Positions 48,193-60,665 of a stretch of 64,000 bases of DNA are shown here, piece after piece. This stretch comes from Agaricus subrufescens (Eukaryota; Basidiomycota; Agaricomycetes; Agaricales; Agaricaceae), in the NCBI GenBank assembly GCA_029945375.1, contig CM057061.1, positions 1,922,001-1,986,000 of the forward strand. The letters are read 5' to 3'. The notes below the pieces were generated by a model. That model was not told the DNA's origin. It saw only the letters and a list, made by a program, of their open reading frames with translations, and made no database searches. Within the stretch, counting starts at the first letter, position 1. Each line of letters starts with the position of its first letter. The position numbers and the translations under genes were made by a program.

Positions 48193-50580
48193 AAAGGTCA
48201 TTTCCAAGAAAGGCTAAAAATCGTGACAAAAAGCACTTTGTGATTTACCATTCTCAGCTTTATTCTCGACAGAAGTTCTAGGGAGTGCCAGATTCCACCA
48301 ATCCAAAACATGATCTTATATTCACGGGTCAACAGAGGTCATATGTATCAATACAGTGACAATCAGTACCAGACATTCATTGCTTCTTCTTGTCGCGATG
48401 ACTAGCGGATAATGTACAAGTAATCGAAAAGTTCCCATTCGATGGAATCAGGGAGCTGGTGATGGCTACACTGGCCCAGTCATAAGTGACGGCGAAATAT
48501 GGCGCCCCAACTTGGTGAAGAACAGAGTATGTTCCAGCGTCTTGAAGAGTGAATTTCGCGCCCTTTGGGAGTGGCCATGTCTGTGCGCCCCTGACCACCT
48601 CTGTTTTCACCGCGTTCCCGATGTTCTTGATAACAATTGTTTTAACCCCTGAGCTGACTAAGGAATAACCGTCGAAGATTAAAAGGGCACTCCATATTGT
48701 CAAATTTTGGTTTTCTTACTGTGGGGAGGGGTAACATGAGTGTTGACTTCATCAGCCACCACCAATGGGAGGCTGTCCGGAACACTAGATCCGCTTTGAC
48801 TACCGTTGAGATTGAAGGTGACTTCAAAGGGTCCAGGCGCTACAGTGTCTTGCCAGGTAAGGGTGGCGTTGGCAGAGTCGTATACGACGAAAAAATAATT
48901 GCGCTGGCTGCCGTCTTGAACATAATAAGTCCCAACCTGGTTGATGGTGACACTTTTTCCTTCACGGAGGGGCCATGGATTAAGAGGGTCGTTGGACCTC
49001 AACACGCGTACGTTCGGTACCCTGCCTGTGTTCGTGATTGTGATCGAGTTAACCTGCGAGTTGACTAAGGGAGACTGTTATCTCAAACAAGCAAGCGGCA
49101 CTACGAAGCCTAGTCTCCTCACCATGAGGACGAGAATCCTTGGCGCCACGCGTAGCTGGTGGAAACATGTCGGGATCAGAGAACGCCGAGACCAGCCTGT
49201 TTGACCACTGACCTGACATCTTTTCTCAGATAAATTGCTATCATCAAATAGAGTCAGCGGGGGGGCTGCAGCGGAGAAGGATTATGAGCCTCACGCAGTA
49301 CTGTGAACTATCGGGGAGGTTGATGATAGCAAATGCACCAGACGGATAGCGGTCTAAATAGTCTGCCGCAAGATCCTCACATTGCATAGTCAATAGATAC
49401 CTTGAATTCTATTGATTCTGATTGCGATATTTCGTTACCGAAGTTCGGCAGGCTACCAGGACTGGCTTGGAGTATGATACATGTCTTACGATACTTGACT
49501 GGTGCGGTGTGAGGTTTCTATTTTAACGATTAAGAGGCGTGATTCGAAGCCTGTCAACCATCACAGCTCGTCAGATCAGCTGATCCACTTTTGCTTGGAA
49601 TGTCCCCACGTACATTGGCTGTTTGACCATTCCGGTCCTTCGATCCTATTGACTCTGTCAGTGACCAAACAAACCAACTATCAGAACCGGAATTCTTCTT
49701 GTATTTATTCCTCACATCACATCCCTTGAATTTATCTTACTTTAAGGGTTGGGTGACACTGGTGTATGGTTTTGAACAAGCTCAAGGACATTTTCGGACT
49801 GTCGACCTTACACTTTTTGTATCTCATCCTCTTCTGCTCGGCTCCCAACCTCCAGAGGCAGCGACAATGGATGGCCGGATGAATGGATGCGTAAAATGAC
49901 CATGTGTGGCTGTTGGCAGCTGTCGTAGAATCACGGCCATTCTGTTGGAAAAAAGCCTGACGGAGTTTGAGATGTGTTAACGATGCGCACTGGACACATA
50001 CCAAAAAAAGATTTTTTCGATACAAATGAAGGCATTCAGAGGTTCAATCTGCGTCAGCTTTATCCCACAGTAAATGTTGTGAGTTGTAACACTTGGTCCT
50101 TCACTAGTACTACTCACTTTGTCAGTGACCAAACTAACCAGCTATCGGAGCTAGATCCCTTTCTGTGCATAGATACTACCTTCTCATCCTTCTATCAGAA
50201 TGGCAAAGGACAGGCGGAGAAGCCGCTAAAGACGGTGTCGTTGAACACAATGCACCATTGGATTGGAGTGGGAAACAATTGCCGGCCCCCGACTCAGTGT
50301 AAAAGCGCCAGCGTTAATGTTCTATCCGAGTAAGAGGGACAACATACCAGCCTTGATTGTGCTAAATCAGTTTCATTCCACCTCTCAGACCCGTATCATC
50401 ATGCTTGTCAGTGTGGCATGAAATGGAATTCCGGTGTGGTAAAATAAGCAATTGAGACGAGCAAACAAAGGGGCCGCCATAAGTATGCCGCCGTGTGTGA
50501 AAGGCCGCCTAAACCTTGTGCACAAGCCATAATCTGGGAACAGTAACATCACCTCTAGCCGTCTATACTTTGTGTTATGC
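48193..50580. repeat. Copy B of the gene-carrying duplicated segment
   Basis: Collinear with 34865-37450. It contains the intact two-repeat gene (48377-49168) and then non-coding sequence that matches copy A, such as aatagagtcagcggggg and agcaaatgcaccag. The similarity ends near 50580. Confidence 0.7.
48377..49168 (-). CDS. Two-repeat hypothetical protein, copy B, 223 aa
   Basis: Exons 49168-49123, 49064-48720 and 48657-48377 join in frame (introns 58 and 62 bp). The protein consists of two similar halves. The first has VNSITITNTG...VRVLRSNDPLNPWPLREGK...VGTYYV; the second has KTIVIKNIGNAVKTEVVRGAQTWPLPKGAKF...AGTYSV. Each half thus repeats a pattern of WPL-x-(E/K)G, a hydrophobic strand, and AGTY/VGTY, as in small beta-sandwich domains. 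No signal peptide is visible; the C-terminus is basic (HRDKKKQ). Function unknown. Confidence 0.6.
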
Positions 50581-50730
50581 CCCATACGTCACTCCTCACT
50601 CCTCTTTCTCCTTTTTCTCTTCAACTCTTTTTTCTCTCCGTCTCTCTTTCTATTACTCCAAATCTTTCCGTTTCATTATCTTCTACTCGACTTGCTCTCA
50701 AATTCCTTATCAATAATCCTTATGGTAGGA

Positions 50731-50985
50731 GGTGATACATATAAATAAGTTGTACACTAGCCGGACGGAGAGCGTGATACCTTAAGAGCGGTTATTTTAC
50801 AAAATGATTTCTTAAATACGAGAATCGCGGGGTGAGGAAAGGCATAAGAAAATTTTCATGTATCAAGAGCCGCGGGGGAATTATACGCATCGACCTGACC
50901 ATAGACGAGTAAAATGGAATAATAGCCAGAAAACCAGAATAAACGTAAAAAAAAAAAAGTCATTATCAAGCTGACGGTGTCGCTG
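50731..50985. repeat. BRN1 3' end and flank, copy D2 (original)
   Basis: This is the resident copy of the D1 repeat. It includes the last codons of BRN1 (stop at 50966) and about 235 bp of downstream sequence, with a run of 12 A near 50947-50959. Confidence 0.75.
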
Positions 50986-53824
50986 TAGGATCTCGGAAGA
51001 TCTGTGCAAGAACGTTAATCACGGTTTGAGCTAAAGACTCAAAGGAACAACCTACTTTGATATCCCAAATGTCCCCAACTCTTTCTTTCATGACATCTTC
51101 CGCATCTATCGTTGTGCCATCCTCCTCTTTCACCGATGACTCTAGTTTCAATCCTTGCTCGTTGGCCAGATGCAACAAACAAATAAAACAAAAACTGGTG
51201 CTGATCTCCTCCATTTTGTCTTTCGGATACGTCTTTTGGAGTCCAGTGATTACTTGACTGAATTGACGCGCTTCCGATGGATCTGTAAGTGGTGTATTTG
51301 AATCCACATCCTTTTTACGGTATTAGTCCCCGTTTGAAGTGTGAAGAAATGAGTTAGAAATACCATGTCGTCTTCATCACTTTCTTCGGCGGCAGTTTCT
51401 TTCTTATGTGGCACAACAATGTCTAAGCCTTTCCAGATATTATCTTTCAACTTCCTCACATCGACCCTCTTTGCCTTTTTCGCGTAATTGAAAATCTCTG
51501 GACGGACGCGCTTCTTTGGACTCAAGGTGAGCAAATCTTCATCTTCGTCTACTCCATGGCGTGGGCCATCACCGTCATCGTCGAAACCAGGCCCGAAACC
51601 TCCTCCATCGTCATAGTCATCTTGGAAGAACTGGGTATTGAAGGGGATGTTGCCACTCCCATCTAATTGAAAGTGTGAGCCTTAGATAGCAAATGGAGGA
51701 ATGAGATATGATAAAGACCTTCATCCCCATCATCGTCCTCTCTCCGGCCATTGGCTTGATCCGCGGCAGCCTGAGCCCAGAAATTGACATCAACTTCACC
51801 ATCACCATCCTCATTGATTTTGACCCTCCTTCCCCGCATTCGAAGCTGCGCAGCAATTTAAGTGGGAACACGAATGAAACACAACAAAACACAAACCTCG
51901 AATTTAGGTTTCAAGAAGAGCCTTACAAGCTGCCTGCTGGAGAAGTGCATATCATCGGGTAGACGATGATCACTCTTTTTCTCCACTGCCTTTTTCGCAC
52001 CCTTCTTCACTGCGCCACCAGTACCTGGTAAATTGATACTTTGGTTCTTGCCGACGGGCGCAAAGAGCTCTTTATTCAGCTGCTTAAGGTCTTTGTCGAG
52101 CGGCTTAAAGAAGTCGATCGTAAAGGCCTCTTTCTTCTCTTTCTTTTTCGACTTTGCGGCATTGTTATCACCTTCGGCTATGCAGAGCGAATCAGCAACG
52201 AAAGCCAGTTGAAAAGAAAGAGCACAAACGTTTCTTAATGGCTGTTCGAACCTTCCAATGCTCAGGCCCAGCCCAATTCTTCATGAAATTTTTATCGAAA
52301 TAGTCAAGTGCTCCGTTTTCATTAGCATCGGCCATGGCCATGACCAGGTCCCGTTGGTTCGGGGCTTTACGCGGATCGAAGGGAACAAATGGGCCACTAG
52401 CCGAACCATCGCCCTCTCCTTCTCCAATAGGGCCAGGAGGATCACTGTTTCCTGAATAATCATCGCCTCCCATACCACCCCCAAAGTCGTCATTGACGGC
52501 ATCAGGACCACTGAAGAAGTCTTCTACTGGCGCGGCATTGTCCCCAAAGTTGATACCGTCCATATCTTGAAGAGGAGGGCCGGAATCATCATCATCGTCG
52601 TCATCATCGTTATCCTCCCCGACGGTAGCGAGGAAGGGGGCATTGAGGAAAGAGAACGAGTTTCCAGCAAATTCGAACCCTGTGAGTGAGGGTGCTATCT
52701 CTTTGCTTTCGAATGTCGATAACTCTGGTAGGAACTGGACTGTAATTGAATGGTCAAGCAAAGTAGCTAGCAGAGAATAGAAAGACTTACGCAAGGAGTT
52801 GATACTGACTTCCGCGTACGGTTCCTCGGTCTTTTCCTCATCGTCCTCCATCTTGCGCTTTGAGTCTCCGGCATCAAAAATAATTCTGAGGGCATCATCG
52901 CCTGAGCCGAGACTGAGGTGGTTCATGAGCAAGCCAGAAGCACCCCCTTCGTCAAAATCTGCGCATGTTTTCTTGAACAAAGGATCGACATGGAATTCGA
53001 GATCGAGTTTCTTGCTTCTGAGTTGAGCAGGGTCTTTGGCGAGGGTTGCAGCTGGTCTGTGAGCCCTCTTCTTCTTGGCTTGTGTTGGATCTGCGTCTGG
53101 ATTGTCAGAGTTCTCGTCGTCGTCGTCGTCGCGACCTTGGTTGGCCAGACTTCCCAGAAGTTTTCCTGTTTCGGTACCCACACTATCGACACGACTTGTC
53201 CAGATTTTTACACATCCGTCGAGGGTGCATGAGGCACGCTGAAAGTTGATAGAATTGTCACTGGTGTTTCGCAAAAGCGACATGTCATGAAAATAGTCGA
53301 TGAGGGCAAAGTTCCACGAATTAGTGGCATTGATTTTCTGTACAGGAGGGACATCTTAGAGAAGCAGCCGCGGACAAGTATGAGGAAAACCATACGTTAT
53401 CAGTGGCCATCTTCATCCACTCTTCGAAATTAGAGCTCATGACATCAGGCGGAACATTCATTTCCGCTGGCGGCTCGACGGTGTTTATCTGCTGTTTCTG
53501 TCTGCTTGACCTTGAGGATTCAGCATGCTCCTGGTCGCCAGCTCCATCTGCAGTAGGCCCACCCATGGCGAGGTCATCAATGACCGTCAGTTTGGTGCTC
53601 TTGCGCCTGCGGCGCTTCTCCGCCGCGTCGTCGTTGAGACTAACAGATTTAAGAGGGATGCGGGAGGGGTCCGAGCTGGAGAAACTGCCATCGTCGGCAG
53701 GATGGACCTCGCTGAGGCGTTTCTTGAGGTTTGCTCGCTGGGGTCTGGGGGTTTCGTGGTTGTCGTGGTCGTCTCCATCGGTGTCGGAGCCGTCCTGGAC
53801 GCGGACTCGACGCGCGGCAGGCAT
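50966..53824 (-). CDS. BRN1: Condensin complex subunit 2 (Brn1/CAP-H), 845 aa
   Basis: Seven exons join in frame: 53824-53396, 53337-52791, 52739-52230, 52177-51897, 51845-51719, 51662-51364, 51310-50966. Family features include the N-terminal SSNFEEWMKMATDN, then NATNSWNFALIDYFHDM, RASCTLDGCVKIWTSRVDSV, a DPLFKKTCADFDEGGASGLL block, acidic Asp runs (about 530), and DVNFWAQAAADQ near residue 650. The C-terminal region reads FSQVITGLQKTYPKDKMEEI and STSFCFICLLHLANEQGL, the winged-helix part that contacts the SMC head. As the kleisin of condensin it links SMC2 and SMC4 and compacts mitotic chromosomes. Confidence 0.92.
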
Positions 53825-53912
53825 TTCTGGTATCTACGAGAGAGAAAGGAGGCTGTGCACGTGATCCAAATGCGCGACGCGTTCTTCGTGACCGTCACGC
53901 GTCTGCGTGATC
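53825..53912. promoter_or_regulatory. 88-bp divergent promoter of BRN1 and coiled-coil gene
   Basis: 88 bp between the two start codons. CACGTGAT is at 53858-53865, close to the middle. A cgcgacgcg cluster follows. No TATA box. Confidence 0.5.
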
Positions 53913-55474
53913 ATGGCCTCCCACCAAAGCCCGATGGAGGCGCTCTGGGCCCATGTCCTCCGCAAAAACAGCGTCGAGCTGCCCGCCGTACCCTCTGGCC
54001 CCGTCGACAGAAATGCCACCTCGGCTCGCATTCTTCTCTACGACACCCAAGCCCGCCTTGAACAGTTCTCGTCCAGGGCTGACGCCATGATCAAGGAAAT
54101 GCACGACGCAAGCCATCAGTTGAAAACAGTCGGAATGCTCTTTGAAAAGGACCGGGAAACCCAGACGAGCGACATGATTGACCTGGGTCTGGCTTCTGAT
54201 AGCTTATATGCTCGCCTTGCGCGCCGCTGACCCGTACCGGATAGTCAATAGATGCCAGACAGAGATTCTCCGAGGTACTGGTAGACCCGCCCAGCAACCC
54301 GAATTTCTCGCATTTCAAGAAAAGCTAGAACTTCGTGTTGAGGGTCTTAACCAACGTCTCGATGCCCTTCAGATGGTATTCCCCTATCTACGAAAACAAC
54401 TGTCGCTTATGCTGCTGCCAGTTCAATCAGACACACTGCCAAGCCCTCGAAACTCACTCACAAACCTTGAAGAGCATACAGGATCAACAAAATGCCTTAC
54501 TTTCTGCTGTCCTGCCTCTCCTCACACTAGTTCAGTCTATTTTTCCACAAATAGAAAAGATCAAAGGCCACATCCAAGAAATTAAAGCTGATTCGACCTC
54601 TACTTTGGCGGCTTTTGGACACGATATGGCCAATTTTCTGACTATGCAGCGGGCTAAATCACAGGATGCTCATAAAAGGCGACTCTCTGTCCAATCTGCC
54701 ACCAGCTCACCGATTCATAAAAAGAAAGCACGCACGGACTCATTCACTTCGCAATTTTCTGCAACCCACGAAAGCAAAGGTAATACACCCCTCTCTACAC
54801 GTCTAGCTATACCAGGCAAATTGGACTCTCCGAAGATCGACCGTGCTCCAGTCAACATTCAGCGCTCCGCATCTACCACTACACAGTCCGATGTAGTACG
54901 AAAGACGCAGGATTCCTCCACCTACTTAATCTGTACCGACAGTATCAAACGGCCTTCACACCTCCAAGCCCCTTCTGGTCACGTTTCAACCCCCCAAGTC
55001 TCTATGTCCTCTACTGTAAACACCCCTTCCGGGAGTCGACGTGGTTCCACTAATTTCTGGTACAGTTCTAAAACGCCGCTATCCAATAACCATACTCCTC
55101 CCTGTCCCACTACAATGCCACCTCCACGTGCTACAACCAAGATCCAGGGACCCTCCACATCAAATAACACTACCAGTGTTATGCCCCCACCCACCTCCTG
55201 GCATTTAATAACGTCCAACCAAACTCCGTCCAAGGCACAAACGATTTTGCCAGAGACATCAAGCAATATTCCGTCACTTCAGCTTGATAGATCCGGCCTG
55301 ACACTGGTGAAGATGGGTATGGGACCTCGAGGATCCAAGCAGAACCATCGGAGTTCTCGTCCTGTCAGTCATTGTTCTACTCATATAATGCATATACTAA
55401 CTTTAAAACAGCGGGATAGGAGAAGATTTATTCCCCTAGACGATGATGATGACGACGACGACGAAACGTCTTAA
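53913..55474 (+). CDS. Coiled-coil hypothetical protein with acidic tail, 469 aa
   Basis: Exons 53913-54186, 54245-54375, 54422-55363 and 55412-55474 join in frame (introns 58, 46, 48 bp). The N-terminal ~200 residues are helical and heptad-like (DTQARLEQFSSRADAMIKE, KLELRVEGLNQRLDALQM, SIFPQIEKIKGHIQEIKAD). The next ~220 are Ser/Thr/Pro-rich with a basic patch (HKKKAR). The end is DDDDDDDDETS after RRRFIPL. No family recognised. It is divergent from BRN1 on an 88-bp promoter, so it could be cell-cycle co-expressed; a chromosome-related role is only a guess. Confidence 0.65.
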
Positions 55475-56650
55475 TTTCGGCCACTAATAATACACGTACT
55501 TACTGACTTCAAATTGTATCGCGCGTGTACCAATTATCGTCATTTGTTACAGAAGGAAAAGCCGAACACGGAACTTTTGGGAACTTCACGTCCAAGCAGA
55601 GTTCCCGCAGTGGCACTAAAAAGATGATGCTAGAGCCGCGAGTCGCTCGGTGCCAAAGCCAGGATCATAAGGTAATACAAAATTCGAGAAACACCGGCCG
55701 ATTGACCCGTAAAACTAAAGGCGGGAAATGTAAGATTGGAACTTCTTCAGCTGAGATGTGGTACCCTCGTATCTAAACAAGAACTCGTCAATGCAACATA
55801 TATACTGTTCAAGTTCACAAAGAACAGTATTATAGGTTTGTATACGGTGCGGAAGTTTTGCACTGTATGGACAACCCTTTTGCACAACGAAAGCTGATAT
55901 ATTAGAAAGGTACCCATCATATCACCAAAACGCTCCTGTGTCATCTAACATATCAGTGATTGATCAAATACCCCGTCTGGTTTGAATATTGCCTATCTTC
56001 GGAAGCTTCCTCTTGTTGCAGATCCCAGCGCTCCCAACCTCTGCAAGGGTTTTATTTTCACCGGTCTTATCTTGTGAGTCTTCAGCGCGCTCCACTTTCA
56101 AAGTAAGGATGCCAGGAACATAGTTCTCAGCTATATTTATGAATAAAATGCAATTAATCACACCAGAACTTATCAAATGACTAAGTTCTGAACTGAAGCT
56201 GATGAACACGCTCCGAAGTTGTGTTTTGGTACATTCGCTTCAGGGTCAATCAATACCCCTGCTTCTTCTCCGCCCTTACGCTCTGTCATGGACGTTGTAA
56301 AGGTGTATTGAATGACAGCAAGAATTTCGATTTGGCGAAGAATAGTAATATCAAAACACCGCCAATAGAGTCAAGAAACTATTCGAATGCACTTCATTGA
56401 ATTGATCTGTATGTACTGTAAGGAAGGTCGTGGGTATGAGACATCGGTTTTGGTGAGGGCAGGTATAGAACAATCTAGCCCAATCAAAACCGTCATGTAG
56501 ATCATAAAAATAAGTCAAGAGACCTGATTTTCTAATAGAACAGTGTATGCAGGTCCCCTGTAAGCGCATGCTCGGTCGTAATAAACCACTATGATTGTTC
56601 ACTGAAATTGATCTTTGACCCGGAAGTAATCAAATTACTGCCTGATCACG
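55475..56650. other. Intergenic between convergent genes
   Basis: AT-rich, with short frames only. Nothing recognised. Confidence 0.5.
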
Positions 56651-58125
56651 CTATTTTGTTGTCCCAGATCCTACGTACTCGTTGAATATAAGTGGAGTCA
56701 GGTTAAATCTCTCCGAACTGCCATTTAATTCGGGGTCACGGAGATTCAACGCCAGGCGAGTCATCAAAACAGACGACACGCTATTCCAGGACGTTGGGGG
56801 TTGGAAAGATCAGCCACTTGAAACCATAACAATTGTTTCAACCTACATGCACATGGGATCGGTCATGGACGCTTTGCTTAATGACTGAAAGAATCCAGCA
56901 AAAATGAGGCTTAAGTTATTTATTTTTCTGGTTAAGAGGAACCTACGGGTGCGAGCTGTGATTTTTCGGTTGAGTAAATCAAGAGGCTTCATTATTAATA
57001 TTTACTTACGACGAAAATGAGAACATTTGCAAGATTGAGTGTACTCACTACACTAGATTGAAAGGGGTGTCAAAGGGTTGGTATGTGGTAAATGGGAAGA
57101 TTACCCGAAATACATGGTACCTGCAAGAATTACATATGTAGTCAAATGGAGAACTTATCAGCAGTACTTACCGTCTCGCATTATCATTTTCAAGATTCCG
57201 ATGTTGTTCCCACTTGGAAACGTTCTGTAAAGAAGCATGGCGAAAATGACAACATCAAAAACAAACTGTGCAGCCCATGCAGCTGCCAAGTCTATCAATG
57301 GATGTATTCAACTTCTTGTCCATAACAATCTGTAAGATCAACATACAATAAGTCCTGCCAATCACATTAGAAAAGAATAAAACATAGCGAACTGTGACAT
57401 ACCCGCCGATAGCTAAAGTGAAATGACAACCAGCTGCAATTATAGGCCTGTCGTGGCTTGAATATTTAGTCATCAACACCTTTTGAAGTCATGTCAATAA
57501 TTTTGAAAGTGATGTTATGAAGTTTTCTTGGCAACCTACAGTGACGATGACGATGGTATATATGGCAATGATAGCGGAGAACGTCAGGATGCCTGCTCGG
57601 CATTCGTACAATGCGCAAATGCGCATCAACATCATGCCTACACGCATTGTATTGGTTTTCTCTCACTTCAGAAGTTAGGAGTGACATACAGGCAATAATG
57701 ATTTGCAGTACAATCTGCCAAGATACAGTGCAGAGATGCAAATACCTGCAACTAAGCAATGAAGCATACGTAAGTGCTCCCAGAAGAATATTAGTGTACC
57801 AACCTCTGAAATAAATCCGCTCGTTCAAAGGTGCGTTGGCTTCAGAATGGCAGTGAGACTAACCTTCGGAGCCACGTCTGCGATCCTGAATAGAGAGATT
57901 GGAACATACACCAAGAGCGCTAGATACCTGTTTGCGAAGAAAAGAAGTGTGCCTAAAGCTGGTCGTTGATAGGCTTTTCTTCTCCAAAACCTCTCTACTT
58001 CAGCGTTCAGCGTTAGGAAATAGTCATATATAAGAAGGGCTAATATAGTAAATCAAGAATTAGATGTGACGGAAAGACGGAACAATAGGTCAAATATAGG
58101 TACCCAAAGACATCATATTCAGCAT
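56651..58125 (-). CDS. DUF6533-type multi-pass membrane protein
   Basis: The core exon reads ALLIYDYFLTLNAEVERFW, then GTLLFFANRYLALLVYVPI, the hallmark of DUF6533 proteins of basidiomycetes. Later exons give WQIVLQIIIAC, MRICALYECRAGILTFSAI, GCHFTLAIG, DLAAAWAAQFVFDVVIFAML, RDGTMYFG, LNLANVLIF and a C-terminal VSSVLMTRLALNLRDPE, stop at 56651. About seven hydrophobic segments are expected. The first exon probably starts at 58125 (MLNMMSLALL), but an upstream exon cannot be excluded. There are around eight short exons; some borders are approximate. Function of the family is unknown; these are plasma- or endomembrane proteins. Confidence 0.7.
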
Positions 58126-58792
58126 CTGTTGCACTTGTCTGATTAATCATGTAGTCAGTCAACGGTAAAGCAAGTTATAGAGTTGAAGCAGTAAAGCAGT
58201 GTAAATGATGCGATACAAGAAAATGAGCATCTAATCGAGGGACATCTTCCCTTATTTGACGTTGCGATAGAAAATAGAAGGAACACATAAGAAAGGATAT
58301 TCACTTACATTAACCCAACACTTGTGCCCCCAACTTCCGTAGACATGTCACTAACAGAGCCTTAAAAGGACAGTTGATTAGAGTCAGGCAAGCCGTGGCA
58401 ACCGTAGGAAAGACCGCGTATAGGAACTGAGACTGAAGTGTTCGCTGAGCAAGAGGGTGATGGGTGTATCTCGAAGCTGCGAGATATATAAATGAAAACC
58501 GGGATAGAGAAGTTCCGGTCGACAGCTTACCCATGCCACAACTGACTGTTGCAAGAGATAATGTTTCTTCTGAGCTTGAGAGGCTAGTTACCTGAGGAAA
58601 GTAATGAATATCTGATTGCCCTGACACAACCTCAACAGGTCAATCTATCTATCAATCAGACGACCTAGTCATGTCATTTTTGCCAGTAATCGTCCTTTGA
58701 TGAACTCACCACTTCCACCACTAGCGTGTTACGTTATATGAGAAAGGGAAAGAAGTTGGAAAGTTTATCATGTGGTCAAATAAAAAAGCCCG
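58126..58792. other. Spacer upstream of the DUF6533 gene
   Basis: A minus-strand frame at 58310-58627 lacks an ATG and family features. Otherwise nothing recognised. Confidence 0.4.
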
Positions 58793-60199
58793 TTACGCAG
58801 AACGCCTGGTGATCCTCCCGAGCCAAATCTCTACGCTAGGATTTGCGGCTCCTAGCCTTTGTCCAATCTTTTCAAGACAAATCCCTCTCTCTCCTAACAT
58901 GTTCCATACACCTCGCTCTGCTTCATCTCTTTCTTTATACCCTAAGAGAATTATTGGAGGTTCTGGCCTCTCAATAAGCTTTGTAATCGTTTCCAAGAGC
59001 GCAGGGAACGAAGACGTGTTGTATGTAACGTCTGACATTCTGTCATTCCAAAGATAGGATAAGATTGGCGCTGAGTGATAAAAATATAAGGCGTACAGTA
59101 TGACATCAATTTTCTCGAGAGATCTGATACTCGAGGGAAGTTCCTCGTCCTCCCAGTCCAAGACTGTGCCTTTAGGTGTATCGTGAGGATATAGAGAAAG
59201 ATTGGAATGAATGTTGTGATTCAACAAAGGGATTGCACTGTCTACGCTCCTGATTGGTATTTAGCTCTTACAATTAGTGATCGGCCTCACCAAGGTCCGT
59301 AGCAATGATTTCATCGCTCCTATCCTCGGTTGCGTCTAGTTGAGCGCGCAGGGAAGCGATCATCAGAGAGACTATTCCTGTCCCCGCTCCTGCAGAACGT
59401 TAAACGCGCATTAGAAACATCATGGGTCGCACGAACCCAGTTCGACCATACATCGAGATTCTTTGGAAAATAATGTGTGCCATACGATGTCAAGTGACTC
59501 ATTCCGTGAGGCTTTATCAAGCTGTTGCAGTTCAACGAGCCATGAACTAAGGCCTATGCCGCTGTCCCAGATTTTCTGGTACAGGACATCATTTTCAAAG
59601 CCATTTACAGTGTGAGGTTCGCTCACTTTGTCCAGATCAAAGGAAGTTTGTTCTGTTATTTTCAGTTCTCTTGTAGAGGCTGCCCCGCTGTTGTTCGATT
59701 CATCCATGCCGAAGGTACTAGGGACCAGATAAATGCGCTCGATTCTTTCTTGTTTCTTCACACTCCCCTTCAATCCTTTAGCTGAGAAAATTATTGGCAT
59801 TGAGATGACGGGAAGCGCTGTATTTCCTATGTCAGGATCATGCATGTTGATGATGTAATTGGGCTGCAGAGGTGTGGTACCCGCAGATGGCGAAAGAATA
59901 AGCTGCCATTGCTGTCCCTCTCGCACACCCGGGGGAACAGGGACAGGAATCTCTTTGTACGCTGATATATTTCTATACGTTGTGAGTTTTGTTGGTTTTG
60001 TGGGTTTTAAGCCTGAAGTTACAGCAACGGATGTTGCAGAACCACCCTGTGAACAAAGTGCCCAAGAGTAAAAAATGTCTTGCGAAGCTTCATACGATTC
60101 TGTTCGCAAGTCATTGGAAATTTGCGGAGTAATAAGTATCGTTCCAGCAGGCGCTGCTTGTATAGGAGGAGGGCGCAGAAAAGAGAGGTAGAAGAACAT
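58793..60199 (-). CDS. METTL21-type protein-lysine methyltransferase, 417 aa
   Basis: Exons 60199-59437, 59389-59291, 59241-59097 and 59039-58793 join in frame (introns 47, 49, 57 bp). After a ~220-residue N-terminal extension the methyltransferase fold reads KIWDSGIGLSSWL, motif I VELGAGTGIVSLM, acidic TDL loop, LLNHNIHSN, then MSDVTYNTSSFPALL with the D-V-T-Y signature (residues 339-342) and LLGYKERDEAERGVW. This family (Methyltransf_16) methylates lysines of chaperones and elongation factors using S-adenosylmethionine. The extension is unusually long compared with METTL21 proteins and may hold a separate domain. Confidence 0.82.
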
Positions 60200-60233
60200 T
60201 ATTGTCGAACAAGGAGCCTGGAGATAAGATTAG

Positions 60234-60491
60234 ATGGCAGATTTGCCAGTGTTTGTCGGTGTGAACGAATCGCGTTCTTTTACAGCTACTCTCGGGAAAC
60301 TCGGGCTGCGACGCACAGAAGTACACTATGGCCCGACACAACTGCCACCTCATGATAAGTCGAAGGGTGGAGTGACTGGGAAAGTACATTATCAAAAAAA
60401 GATTCTATTCCTCGAGCGGCCATCTTTGGTTTCCGAGAGTATCGAAGGTTCGCTCTACCTCATGATTCAAACCGGTCAGCGCCGGGGCTAA
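60234..60491 (+). CDS. Small hypothetical protein, 85 aa
   Basis: An uninterrupted frame with an ATG 34 bp from the divergent methyltransferase start. Sequence: MADLPVFVGVNESRSF..., then KGGVTGKVHYQKKILFLERP. No family recognised. Size and lack of introns make it only a candidate; it could be a chance frame in a 5' region. Confidence 0.3.
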   Translation: MADLPVFVGVNESRSFTATLGKLGLRRTEVHYGPTQLPPHDKSKGGVTGKVHYQKKILFLERPSLVSESIEGSLYLMIQTGQRRG

Positions 60492-60665
60492 ACTTCTAAA
60501 CGGGTCTTGTGTGTGTATAAAGTCCTATTTCTGCATGGCTCGTCCCCTTCTTTATTGCCGTACAACCTGTGGCCATATGTGAGATAAGAAGGGCTTCTGG
60601 AATGAGTTATATAGCTTGTTCTGCAAAAACGCGGGCGTCACCCGAGCCCCGCGACTTTCCCCGCA

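Noticed and set aside
50947..50959. Run of A near the BRN1 stop as a retrotransposon tail
   Set aside because: It lies in the resident BRN1 3' flank; no LINE sequence precedes it.
53403..54061. Plus-strand frames antisense to BRN1 exon 1
   Set aside because: BRN1 is clear on the other strand; these are mirror frames.
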